Assembly (NCBI GenBank): GCA_003233075.1
Contig: QIKQ01000284.1
Coordinates: forward strand, 1 to 10,502
Direction of reading: 5' to 3'
DNA: 10,502 nucleotides
DNA from: Gammaproteobacteria bacterium
Lineage (GTDB): Bacteria > Pseudomonadota > Gammaproteobacteria > SZUA-21
A program made the position numbers and the translations under genes. This document shows positions 1 through 6,396 of this stretch, in pieces (position 1 is the first letter of the stretch; each line of letters opens with the position of its first letter). The notes beneath the pieces were generated by a model. The model ran no database searches and was not told the DNA's origin. It was given only the letters and a program-made list of their open reading frames with translations.

Positions 1-759
1 ATTGTATTAGTCCCAAATACAAATTGGGGTGGCCGAATTATGCGTGCCTTTAGTGAACGATTTAAAGAACTAGGCGGCGATGTTCGAGAAGTAGCTCAAT
101 ACAATTCTCGCAAAAACGACCATCGAAAAACTTTACACGGATTGTTAAATTTGGATGAGAGTTATGCTCGATATAAATCAATAGCAATTCGAATTCAATT
201 TAAAGTTAAATTTGAACCACGCCGCCGTCAAGATGTGGACTTTGTATTTGTTGGCGCCTTTCCTCGGCAAGCAAGATTAATCGTGCCTCAGCTTAAATTT
301 TATCGAGCATCTAACTTACCAATTTACACAACTTCACATGTTTACACTGGAGTTCAGGATGTAAGACGTGATTCTGATATGAACGGAATTATTTTCTGTG
401 ATACGCCTTGGACTTTAAGTCTGTATGACAACCCAAGTCCTATTCAACTTAGTATAAAACAACACTTCTCACATCGCCTTCGCGGTATGTCACGACTTTA
501 TGCCATGGGAGTAGATGCGTATAATGTTATACCTTATTTGAAGTGGCTAAAACAACAATCACATCAAAACTTTCAAGGGCAAACTGGCCTATTATCCATT
601 GACTCTAATAACCGTATTCGACGCATCTTAAAATGGGCTCAATTCAAAAAAGGTAAGGCAACAATCGTGCAACAGCAAGTGATACCGGATGACAAACAAA
701 CCAACAATAACGCTGCCTTAACAGATAGGCAATTAAGTCAACACAACATTAAAAATTAG
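1..759 (+). CDS. lpoA: LpoA (LppC family), C-terminal part; penicillin-binding protein activator
   Basis: The frame is open from base 1, so this is the 3' end of a gene that starts upstream; about 252 residues are visible. The first visible residues (VLVPNTNWGGR, then an AFSERF segment) and the C-terminal GVDAYNVIPYLKWL...GLLSIDSNNRIRR...WAQF segment match the periplasmic-binding-protein-like C-terminal domain of LpoA/LppC (PF04348). In the family this outer-membrane lipoprotein reaches through the periplasm and activates the synthase PBP1a. The lipobox and the N-terminal TPR-like domain lie outside the window. The ATG at 40 is internal and should not be taken as the start. The stop TAG at 757-759 overlaps the GTG of yraN by one base, the usual lpoA-yraN order. 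The last ~30 residues are a polar Gln/Asn-rich tail after the conserved domain, of no evident function. Family assignment is firm; the activity is inferred from family membership. Confidence 0.9.
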   Translation: MVLVPNTNWGGRIMRAFSERFKELGGDVREVAQYNSRKNDHRKTLHGLLNLDESYARYKSIAIRIQFKVKFEPRRRQDVDFVFVGAFPRQARLIVPQLKFYRASNLPIYTTSHVYTGVQDVRRDSDMNGIIFCDTPWTLSLYDNPSPIQLSIKQHFSHRLRGMSRLYAMGVDAYNVIPYLKWLKQQSHQNFQGQTGLLSIDSNNRIRRILKWAQFKKGKATIVQQQVIPDDKQTNNNAALTDRQLSQHNIKN

Positions 760-1130
760 TGAGCGAAAAAACATCACGTCAAAACACCGGGCGTGCTTAC
801 GAAGATCTCGCTTTAACTCATTTATTAAAAAATCAATTCAAGCTTATTGAGCGTAATTTTTTTTGTTCATATGGCGAAATCGATCTTATTGTCAAGAAGA
901 AAAAAATCTATGTTTTTGTAGAAGTCCGCTTTAAACGTAACTCTAATTCTGGCACAGCTCAAGAATCAATCACCCGAAGCAAACAAAAAAAAATAATAAA
1001 TACAGCTCATATTTATTTACAACAACACAAACTAGACCGAGCTGAATACCGCTTCGATGTCTTCGCCTTTAACGGTTATACTCCATCAAAATCTCATATG
1101 GAATGGATTACTAATGCTTTTGCTTCTTAA
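759..1130 (+). CDS. yraN: YraN, UPF0102 family predicted endonuclease-like protein
   Basis: This is a 123-residue protein of typical UPF0102 length. It begins with GTG at 759, whose G is the last base of the lpoA stop codon. No Shine-Dalgarno is visible, so translational coupling to lpoA is likely. Family landmarks are G11-x-x-Y-E-D (the first acidic residue of the fold), GEIDLI at 39-44, VFVEVRF at 52-58, ITRSKQKK at 70-77 and YRFDVFAF at 96-103. Together, E15, D42 and E55 with the following R57 resemble a PD-(D/E)xK nuclease core of the Holliday-junction-resolvase type. The cellular substrate is not established for the family. The cytoplasmic protein has no signal peptide. In relatives the next gene is usually the SIS-domain gene diaA/yraO, which is absent here. 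Annotation as YraN is near certain; nuclease function is inference from the fold. Confidence 0.95.
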   Translation: MSEKTSRQNTGRAYEDLALTHLLKNQFKLIERNFFCSYGEIDLIVKKKKIYVFVEVRFKRNSNSGTAQESITRSKQKKIINTAHIYLQQHKLDRAEYRFDVFAFNGYTPSKSHMEWITNAFAS

Positions 1131-1236
1131 TGCCAATTTGCCAAATGTACCATAAAAAACTATTTGTTATATTTTAAAGTTTAAATAAAAAACCAATTTA
1201 ATGGCATCAATAATTAAGCTCCAAGATAATAAATAT

Positions 1237-1253
1237 CAGGTTTGAAACCTGAC
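1237..1253. promoter_or_regulatory. 17-bp perfect palindrome, operator-like
   Basis: The sequence TCAGGTTTGAAACCTGA is an exact 8-bp inverted repeat around one central base. That short spacing favours a dimeric protein-binding site over an RNA hairpin. It lies about 107 bp after yraN and 420 bp before dolP, so its target gene is unclear. A chance palindrome in AT-rich DNA cannot be excluded. Confidence 0.3.
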
Positions 1254-1447
1254 TCAACCGACACGCTTGAAATCACCTAAATCAGCCAATAATTAACTAA
1301 ATTCTATTGATAAGGTCAAGAGGCTGAGTTATGTTAGTGATCATAAGTTAAAGATTGTATTATTGGGCCTTTATGCTATAAAAAATATAGGTACTAGCAA
1401 AACTATTGTCTGGGTACTGCAAGATTTTAGTACTAGCTAAGCAAACA

Positions 1448-1595
1448 CTAGCGGGCATCTCTAAAAATTAGCAATTTTGTTCTCAGGCAAGACGGAGGAC
1501 TTTTTAAAAGCGCAGTTTATCGCTGCGCGACCCCGTATTTTAAAAAGTCTGACAACGCCGCCCGAAGGCAAAAGGGCAATTTTAGAGGTGCTAGC
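1448..1595. mobile_element. MITE-like imperfect hairpin element, 148 bp
   Basis: The two ends pair over most of their length. CTAGCGGGCATCTCTAAAAATT at the left end matches, with gaps, the complement of the right end AATTTTAGAGGTGCTAGC (1578-1595). Further in, GACTTTTTAAAA (1498-1509) pairs exactly with TTTTAAAAAGTC (1538-1549), and the apex is a GC hairpin, GCGCAG (1510-1515) with CTGCGC (1523-1528). A CTAG sits at both borders (1448-1451, 1591-1594); this would fit a 4-bp YTAR-type target duplication as made by some IS5-group elements, but CTAG is palindromic, so it may be part of the inverted repeat instead. There is no transposase frame. The structure looks like a non-autonomous miniature element or a dispersed hairpin repeat. 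Confidence 0.6.
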
Positions 1596-1671
1596 CATGT
1601 TCACACAGATTTAATTACTTTATCAGTCATGCTAATGAATAAAAAGACCAATAATATCGGAGTTAAGTAAA

Positions 1672-2304
1672 ATGAAATTTCTAGCTAATCAGTCACTATT
1701 TCGTCTTGTCTCAGTCATTTTAACCGCTACAGTATTGCTACAAGCATGTGCGGAAGCCGTCGTTGTTGGTACAGCAACCGGGGCTAGAGTTGCCCATGAC
1801 CGTCGTACCCCTGGTACGGTTATTGATGATCAAATTATTGAATTCAAAGCGAGCAGCATTATTAGAAAAAATAAGGCTCTAAAAAAACAAGTGCATGTTA
1901 GCATTACTAGTTACAATCTCATTGTGTTACTCTCCGGCGAAGCTAGGACCGGCGCTTTAAAATCACAAGTAGAAGAACTCATACGAAAATTACCAAAAGT
2001 TCGACGCATTCACAATGAAATAGTCATTGGTGAGCCTTCGACTCGAGGCTCTCGGCTAAGAGACAGCTGGATAACAACAAAGGCAAAAACCAGTTTATTT
2101 AAAATAAAGAAAAAAAACTTTAATCCAACTCGAGTAAAAGTGGTCACTGAAAATAAAACCGTTTTCTTGCTAGGATTGGTTCGCCCAGACGAAGGTGATG
2201 CCGCTGTAGAACGAGTACGAAATATTAGCGGCGTAGAAAAAGTTGTGAAAGTATTTGAATATATTAAGCCACGAAAACCGAAAGACGACAACAATTCTAA
2301 TTAA
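1672..2304 (+). CDS. dolP: DolP (YraP), dual BON-domain outer-membrane lipoprotein
   Basis: This 210-residue protein has a lipoprotein signal peptide: a hydrophobic stretch from about residue 9 to 23 and a lipobox L-L-Q-A-C with the modified Cys at 26. It resembles the LLLQGC lipobox of E. coli DolP. The residue after Cys is Ala, consistent with sorting to the outer membrane. The conserved segment RRTPGTVIDDQIIE (44-57) leads into a first BON domain (about 53-121), followed by a second (about 130-198) with DSWITTKAKTSLF and VKVVTENKTVFLLGLV. In E. coli, DolP sits at the inner face of the outer membrane, supports BAM-dependent assembly and cell-separation amidase control, and belongs to the sigma-E regulon. 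GGAG at 1659-1662 supports the ATG at 1672. The last ~12 residues form a basic/Asn-rich tail. In relatives this gene follows yraN and diaA; here it is separated from yraN by a repeat element and probably has its own promoter. Confidence 0.93.
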   Translation: MKFLANQSLFRLVSVILTATVLLQACAEAVVVGTATGARVAHDRRTPGTVIDDQIIEFKASSIIRKNKALKKQVHVSITSYNLIVLLSGEARTGALKSQVEELIRKLPKVRRIHNEIVIGEPSTRGSRLRDSWITTKAKTSLFKIKKKNFNPTRVKVVTENKTVFLLGLVRPDEGDAAVERVRNISGVEKVVKVFEYIKPRKPKDDNNSN

Positions 2305-2385
2305 CTAGTATTGAGACATGATTACTAACGCTTTAACGAGTTCCCCGCACTCCAATGTCATTAACTTAAGGATTCCTTGTTTTTT

Positions 2386-2426
2386 GTAGCCCGTGTAAGT
2401 AGTCGCCAAAGGCGACGAAATACGGG
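2386..2426 (+). repeat. REP-like palindrome with GTAG head, first of an inverted pair
   Basis: GTAG at 2386-2389 is followed by a stem-loop: CCCGT pairs with ACGGG at the base (ending at 2426), and GTCGCC-AAA-GGCGAC forms the top. A GTAG tetranucleotide beside a palindrome is the described hallmark of REP sequences mobilised by REP-associated tyrosine transposases (RAYTs). The partner at 2442-2480 is in opposite orientation. Confidence 0.6.
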
Positions 2427-2441
2427 AAATCTCAATCCTTT

Positions 2442-2480
2442 CCCGCAGTTCGCGTTCTTCGAACGCTTCGTGCGGGCTAC
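2442..2480 (-). repeat. REP-like palindrome with GTAG head, second of an inverted pair
   Basis: On the minus strand, GTAG (2477-2480 complement) heads a palindrome: CCCGCA and TGCGGG form the base, with a GCGTTC/GAACGC hairpin inside. With the plus-strand copy at 2386-2426 it makes a BIME-like unit whose two GTAG heads face outward, separated by a 15-bp spacer. Transcribed RNA would fold into two GC-rich hairpins or one long one. Confidence 0.6.
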
Positions 2481-2526
2481 AAATATTACATAACAAAGCT
2501 TAAGTTAATGGCATTGCCCCGCACTC

Positions 2527-2543
2527 GGCGATAGTTTATCGCC
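2527..2543. repeat. Short perfect hairpin GGCGATA-GTT-TATCGCC
   Basis: A 7-bp perfect stem with a 3-base loop directly follows the right 10-mer direct repeat of the neighbouring element. There is no T-run after it, so it is not an obvious terminator. It may be a residue of the insertion site or of another palindromic repeat. Confidence 0.4.
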
Positions 2544-2687
2544 TCCTGACCGGCGACAAAGCACAAAAAAATAGAGTGCAGGAAAAAATACCTTGATGGC
2601 AAACAGGAGAGTAGTGAAACTACACATAAGCATATATAATAGAGGAATTAAATTACCTTAATTAAACCTCAAAATTGATACTTAAAA

Positions 2688-4103
2688 ATGAACTCAAATC
2701 AACTGCATGTGACAAATTCAAATCTACCTAAAGCTGTCTACCGCGCTTTAAAAAAAATTTGCGGCAAGGACATTCTTACTGACCAGTCAGATCGTAGCGC
2801 CTATAGCTATGACAATAGCCGAACACAAAAAGCCCCAGATGCTGTTATATTCGCACGAAATACCAAGCAAATTGGCCAAATAGTAAAAGTATGCTTCCAA
2901 CACAAAATCCCCATCGTCGCTCGAGGTCGTGGTACAGGAACTGTTGGTGGTAGTGTTCCCTTACACAACGGAATTGTTATTAGTTTTGAACACATGAATC
3001 AAATTCTTGAAATAAATCCAGATAATCGTTTTTTAGTAGCAGAACCAGGAGTAACAAACACTCAGGTACAACAAGCCGCAGCTGAGTTTGGTTTTTTTTG
3101 GGCGCCTGATCCAACGAGTGCAGATTATTGCTCAATCGGTGGAAATTTGGGTTTTAACTCTGCTGGCCCTCGCGCAGTAAAATACGGCACTACTCGGGAA
3201 AACACTCTCGGTCTTGAAGCAATTACAGGCAACGGTGAATTTATTAAAACTGGCGTATACACTAGCAAAGGCGTTGTCGGTTATGATCTCACCCGCTTGC
3301 TAATTGGTTCAGAAGGCACTTTAGCACTTATTACTCAGGCAACCTTAAAATTAACCCCGATAGCGGAATTAACTCAAACCATACAGTTATTTTATAAAGA
3401 CATCGACAGTGCAGCACTTGCTGTAGTTGCAATCATGCGACAATCGGTAGTCCCAAGTGCTTTAGAGTTTATAGACAAAGAATGCATTAAATTAATTAAA
3501 AATTACAAACCCGATATCCGCATTCCGGCCGATGCTAAAGCAATGCTAATGGTCAGTGTTGACGGCCTAAAAGACTGCTTAGAATCAAGCATTGATGCAA
3601 TATTAACAGCAGCAGAAAACCCTGGAATTATTTCAAAAAATATAGCCTATAAAGAATCTGAAGCAAAAGAAATATGGCAAGCGCGGAAAGCCCTTTCACC
3701 CGCTCTGCGAAATATAGCACCAAAGAAAATAAATGAAGATGTCGTGGTACCCATCTCAAATATTCCAACTCTAATTCATGAACTTGAAAAAATAAGCACT
3801 GAATCTACTATTCCCATCGTCAATTTTGGGCATGCTGGTAATGGCAATATTCATGTAAATCTGCTGATTGATACAGACAATCAAAAACAAATGGAAAATG
3901 CTGAATCTTGTTTGGATCAAGTATTTGATTTGGTTATTCGTTTGCGAGGAACCCTGTCCGGTGAGCATGGAGTCGGAATTGAAAAACGTGATTACATTGA
4001 ACGAGAACTTAACCCTGCATCATTAGATCTAATGCGAAAAATTAAAAAACAATTCGATCCACATAATATATTAAATCCTGATAAATTATTACCTGATGCA
4101 TAA
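2688..4103 (+). CDS. FAD-binding oxidoreductase, GlcD / D-lactate dehydrogenase (cytochrome) family
   Basis: This is a 471-residue cytoplasmic flavoprotein of normal family length. The N-terminal PCMH-type FAD domain (about 45-225) shows PIVARGRGTGTVGG (75-88), a PDPTSADYCSIGGNLGFNSAGP segment (141-161) and GYDLTRLLIGSEGTLALIT (198-216). The FAD-linked oxidase C-terminal domain follows, with GHAGNGNIHVN (381-391), GEHGVG (425-430) and FDPHNILNPDKLL (456-468). H382, H389 and E426 match the metal-binding positions of D-2-hydroxyacid dehydrogenases. Such enzymes oxidise D-lactate, glycolate or D-2-hydroxyglutarate and pass electrons to quinone, cytochrome c or a flavoprotein. No glcE, glcF, lldP or transporter gene is adjacent, so the substrate cannot be fixed; a stand-alone D-lactate or D-2-hydroxyglutarate dehydrogenase is as likely as a glycolate oxidase subunit. 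No clear Shine-Dalgarno precedes the ATG, so the start is moderately certain. Confidence 0.88.
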   Translation: MNSNQLHVTNSNLPKAVYRALKKICGKDILTDQSDRSAYSYDNSRTQKAPDAVIFARNTKQIGQIVKVCFQHKIPIVARGRGTGTVGGSVPLHNGIVISFEHMNQILEINPDNRFLVAEPGVTNTQVQQAAAEFGFFWAPDPTSADYCSIGGNLGFNSAGPRAVKYGTTRENTLGLEAITGNGEFIKTGVYTSKGVVGYDLTRLLIGSEGTLALITQATLKLTPIAELTQTIQLFYKDIDSAALAVVAIMRQSVVPSALEFIDKECIKLIKNYKPDIRIPADAKAMLMVSVDGLKDCLESSIDAILTAAENPGIISKNIAYKESEAKEIWQARKALSPALRNIAPKKINEDVVVPISNIPTLIHELEKISTESTIPIVNFGHAGNGNIHVNLLIDTDNQKQMENAESCLDQVFDLVIRLRGTLSGEHGVGIEKRDYIERELNPASLDLMRKIKKQFDPHNILNPDKLLPDA

Positions 4104-4156
4104 ATCAAGTCTTTGCTTGAATTCGAATCTAGCCAGGCTTCTTGTGTCTTGATTAT

Positions 4157-4570
4157 TTATTTGACTATTTTTAAGGTAGGCTGCTTATTTTTCTCAGCTA
4201 AAGTAAGAGGCGGATTAGTTGACGAAGTGTCGGTTTGTTCATTGCCGTCTGTTTCTCCACTAAAGACAATACCTCGACCGTTTTCATTCGCGTAGATAGC
4301 TTGAATTGCAGCCATAGGTACTTGCACCTGTTTTGAAATTCCTCCAAAACGAGCATTAAATTCAACCCATTGGTCGCCTAGATGTAGGCCGTTCGTTGCA
4401 GGGGTGGCAATATTAAAAATTATTTGATTATTTGACGCATGTTCCATAGGAGCAGATAATCCTTCGGCTTGTGCATCCACTAGGATATAAGGAGTCATCC
4501 CATTCGCCTCAATCCACTCATAAAGTGAACGCAGTAAATACGGTCGAAGAGGAGTCATTTCTTCACTCAT
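4157..4570 (-). CDS. sspB: SspB, ClpXP adaptor (stringent starvation protein B)
   Basis: This 137-residue protein has the SspB fold signatures TPLRPYLLRSLYEWIEANGMTP near the N-terminus (6-27), VDAQAEGLSAPMEHA (31-45), the core strand VEFNARFGG (69-77) and the helix/turn VPMAAIQAIYANENG (84-98). A flexible acidic linker (about 105-130) then leads to the C-terminal LKIVK (133-137), the ClpX-docking tail known from E. coli (LRVVK). In the family the dimeric core binds ssrA-tagged peptides and the tail tethers the adaptor to the ClpX N-domain, enhancing degradation. The linker is shorter than in E. coli SspB. GGGG at about 4577-4580 (minus strand) supports the ATG at 4570; an in-frame ATG four codons in is less well placed. 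It follows sspA after 258 bp and ends 53 bp from the convergent flavoprotein gene. Confidence 0.95.
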   Translation of the reverse strand: MSEEMTPLRPYLLRSLYEWIEANGMTPYILVDAQAEGLSAPMEHASNNQIIFNIATPATNGLHLGDQWVEFNARFGGISKQVQVPMAAIQAIYANENGRGIVFSGETDGNEQTDTSSTNPPLTLAEKNKQPTLKIVK

Positions 4571-4612
4571 AAATAGCCCCTTGTCTATCTGTCAGTATGG
4601 AGTTGCACAAAC

Positions 4613-4703
4613 TAATTAGTGGAATTCAACTTTAGCTGCATAAGATCCAGTACTAAAAATCAGTTTAGTACTGCCATGGAGTCTCATTCAAATCCACTAA
4701 TTA
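4613..4703. repeat. Nested palindrome in the sspA-sspB gap
   Basis: An outer inverted repeat, TAATTAGTGGA (4613-4623) with TCCACTAATTA (4693-4703), encloses an inner one, CAGTACTAAA (4648-4657) with TTTAGTACTG (4664-4673). Both stems are exact. The structure lies between the sspA stop and the sspB start, so it would be in a read-through transcript and upstream of any separate sspB promoter. It has no U-tract like a classical terminator. It may be an attenuating or processing hairpin, or a small dispersed palindromic repeat. Confidence 0.5.
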
Positions 4704-4828
4704 AGCTAGACTTAATAATTACTCATTCCAATTCTAGAAGCTTAGATGTCAGAATGCTATTAAAATCGTCAAAAATAGTGTATCAGTAACTTAATACCTT
4801 AGTCGTAATAATATTATTTAAACAATCT

Positions 4829-5461
4829 CTAAATAAAAACTCTCATTTCCTTTTCGACGTCGGACAAGCTAGTTTGAAACGAAGGTCGCTCAAATAATCG
4901 CTCTGCATAGGTCCGAACTGCCTTGGCTTGCACAGGAAGCACTATTCCATAGTGATCTAGTCGCCACAAAAGTGGTGCAATTGCACTATCCATTAGAGAA
5001 AATTCATCACTTAAAAAGTAGGGTTTAATGCCAAAAATTTCGTCACTCGCCGCAATACTTTCTGAAAGAATTTGCCTTGCCTTGTTAGCTTCAGCTTCAT
5101 TACCAGACTCAATGACATTTACCTGAGAATACCAATCCTTTTCCATACGAAATAAAGCTATTTTTGTTTTAGCTCGAGATACGGGATCAACCGGCATAAG
5201 CGGCGGATGAGGAAATCGCTCATCTAGATATTCGCTGATGACACGAGCATCAAATAAAACTAAATTTCTATCGATTAGCGTAGGTACCGAATTATAAGGA
5301 TTTTGATCTGCCAAATCTTCTGGCAACATCTGATTGTCTAAATAGGTGACTTCATAAGAAACCCCTTTTTCAGCAAGAACAATCCTGGTTCGATGACATA
5401 AACAATTTGTAGATGAAGAAAATAAGGTCATAACTGACCGACGATTGGCGATTTGCGCCAT
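4829..5461 (-). CDS. sspA: SspA, stringent starvation protein A (GST-fold RNA polymerase-associated regulator)
   Basis: This 210-residue protein aligns closely with E. coli SspA: NRRSVMTLFSSSTN at the start, VRIVLAEKGVSYE-like text (TRIVLAEKGVSYE), NSVPTLIDR with the cis-Pro at 60, YLDERFPHPPLMPV (78-91), RMEKDWYSQVN, KPYFLSDEFSLMDSAIAPLLWRL and EKEMR near the end. It has the glutathione-transferase fold (thioredoxin-like N-domain, helical C-domain) without known transferase activity. In relatives the PHPP surface binds RNA polymerase and alters promoter use in starvation and acid stress. I place the start at the ATG at 5461, because GGAG (5470-5473, minus strand) lies 8 nt before it; a GTG at 5470 would overlap that Shine-Dalgarno. 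It lies 182 bp downstream of petC in the same direction, the usual petABC-sspAB order. Confidence 0.95.
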   Translation of the reverse strand: MAQIANRRSVMTLFSSSTNCLCHRTRIVLAEKGVSYEVTYLDNQMLPEDLADQNPYNSVPTLIDRNLVLFDARVISEYLDERFPHPPLMPVDPVSRAKTKIALFRMEKDWYSQVNVIESGNEAEANKARQILSESIAASDEIFGIKPYFLSDEFSLMDSAIAPLLWRLDHYGIVLPVQAKAVRTYAERLFERPSFQTSLSDVEKEMRVFI

Positions 5462-5601
5462 ATTTAGCACTCCAGATTCTCAGAGAATAAAACCGTATAT
5501 CCTAACTTGAGTAATAGCATGGATGCAATGAAAATACGTCCATACTACAACAAATTAGCAATCTAACTGGTGCAGTAGTAAACAGATACCCTGCCCTTTT
5601 A

Positions 5602-5628
5602 GTCGAATAAGCTGCTTATTATTTCGAC
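5602..5628 (-). terminator. Possible hairpin after petC (weak terminator or processing site)
   Basis: On the minus strand, about 15 nt after the petC stop, GTCGAAATAATAAGC is followed by an imperfect complement GCTTATTCGAC, giving a stem with GTCGAA/TTCGAC at its base. Only a short A/T stretch follows, without a clean T-run, so it may limit rather than end transcription into sspA. Confidence 0.3.
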
Positions 5629-5643
5629 AAAGCCGATCAACGC

Positions 5644-6396
5644 CTAGTGTATGTCTCTCCAGTATTCCTTTTTCAACATATAGGCAAGTATGGTAAAAAT
5701 AAACAAGAAAAGTAAAACCCAAACGCCTAATTTATGTCGAGATTCCTTTGTTGGCTCTCCAACGTAAGCAAGAAACGTGACTAACTCTTTTACAGCTTGC
5801 TTATATTCTGCTGTAGAAAGACGACCTTTTCTAGTTGGATCTGCTTTTATAGAAATGACAACTTGCTGGCCATTGACGTCTTTAGTCTTATCTACGATTT
5901 GGTAACCTTGCAATTCAAGCATGACATGCGGCATTCCAACATCTTTAAAAACTAAGTTATTCATACCGTAGGGCCGATTAGCGTCAACATAAAAACTAGT
6001 CAAATAGGAATACAACCAATTTACGCCTTCAGGTTTTGCTCGTGAAATCGTTGACAAGTCGGGCGGCACCTTGCCAAATAAATCCTTACCCTGTTTAGCA
6101 CTTAAAGAAGTCGTCATGTAGTCACTCAGTTTCTTTTCGTCACCATAACTCATTACTAGATTAGCCAATACTTGAGTCTCAGTTAGACGTAAGTCCTTTT
6201 GTATTTTTTTGTACGAACTAAAACTAAGGGCATGACAACTCATACAATAATTTGTATAGTATTTGGCGCCTTTTTGTAAAGCACTACGATCCGAGATATC
6301 AATATCAATACTAGTGATATGACCACTATCGCCACTCGAAAACGAAAGAGCAGGTAGCAACAACAGTAAGATCGTTAAATTTCTTAGGTTTTTCAT
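5644..6396 (-). CDS. petC: Cytochrome c1 subunit of the bc1 complex
   Basis: This 250-residue protein has a Sec signal peptide (hydrophobic 7-19, probable cleavage near 20-21). The c-type haem site is CMSCH at 51-55, with the following HALSF typical of cytochrome c1. GKVPPDLSTISRA (108-120), RPYGMNNLVF and the segment VGMPHVMLELQG (153-164) are family landmarks; M155 is the likely sixth haem ligand. A C-terminal membrane anchor (about 224-241) is followed by a basic end, placing the haem domain in the periplasm. It accepts electrons from the Rieske centre and passes them to a soluble or membrane cytochrome c. The start codon overlaps the petB stop in an ATGA junction (6393-6396), and a GGGTGA-like ribosome site lies just upstream. 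Length and motifs are complete; nothing appears broken. Confidence 0.95.
   Translation of the reverse strand: MKNLRNLTILLLLLPALSFSSGDSGHITSIDIDISDRSALQKGAKYYTNYCMSCHALSFSSYKKIQKDLRLTETQVLANLVMSYGDEKKLSDYMTTSLSAKQGKDLFGKVPPDLSTISRAKPEGVNWLYSYLTSFYVDANRPYGMNNLVFKDVGMPHVMLELQGYQIVDKTKDVNGQQVVISIKADPTRKGRLSTAEYKQAVKELVTFLAYVGEPTKESRHKLGVWVLLFLFIFTILAYMLKKEYWRDIH

Larger units (their letters stand above)
1131..1671. other. 541-bp intergenic region, no gene recognised
   Basis: No credible coding frame is visible between yraN and dolP on either strand, and I see no recognisable remnant of the diaA/yraO gene that normally sits here. The region is AT-rich. It holds a 17-bp palindrome (1237-1253), two scattered TACTAGC motifs near 1392 and 1432, and a 148-bp hairpin element (1448-1595) described separately. 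The dolP promoter should lie in the last ~75 bases or upstream of the hairpin, but no convincing -35/-10 pair stands out. Confidence 0.7.
2343..2526. mobile_element. MITE-like element with 18-bp TIRs and 10-bp border direct repeats
   Basis: CAATGTCATTAACTTAAG at 2353-2370 is matched in inverted orientation by CTTAAGTTAATGGCATTG at 2499-2516 (17 of 18 positions). Directly outside each end is the same 10-mer in direct orientation, CCCCGCACTC, at 2343-2352 and 2517-2526. Abutting direct repeats around terminal inverted repeats are the signature of a transposed element with a target-site duplication. The 164-bp core (2353-2516) has no transposase and carries two GTAG-type REP palindromes. A long duplication of this sort occurs with some DDE transposases, such as ISAs1-type or IS4-type; that family link is inference. 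Confidence 0.7.
2305..2687. other. 383-bp intergenic region occupied by a repeat element
   Basis: There is no credible gene here; a 63-codon minus-strand frame only follows the GC-rich repeat. The region contains the TIR/direct-repeat element at 2343-2526 with its inner REP pair, then a hairpin at 2527-2543. About 140 bp of AT-rich DNA then leads to the flavoprotein start, without an obvious Shine-Dalgarno or promoter. Confidence 0.7.

Noticed and set aside
1385..1440. Repeated TACTAGC motifs as an operator pair
   Set aside because: The copies are short, irregularly spaced and lie in AT-rich DNA; no symmetry or conservation supports a site.
2305..2496. 63-codon minus-strand frame after dolP
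   Set aside because: It runs through the REP pair and terminal inverted repeats; it has no family resemblance and no Shine-Dalgarno.
4103..4154. Possible bidirectional terminator between the convergent flavoprotein and sspB genes
   Set aside because: Only 5-7 bp AT-rich stems (AATCAAG with CTTGATT; TCAAG with CTTGA) without a GC stem and T-run are visible; too weak to annotate.
4113..4295. 60-codon plus-strand frame after the flavoprotein gene
   Set aside because: It is mostly antisense to the 3' part of sspB, whose identity is certain; no ribosome site or recognisable domain.
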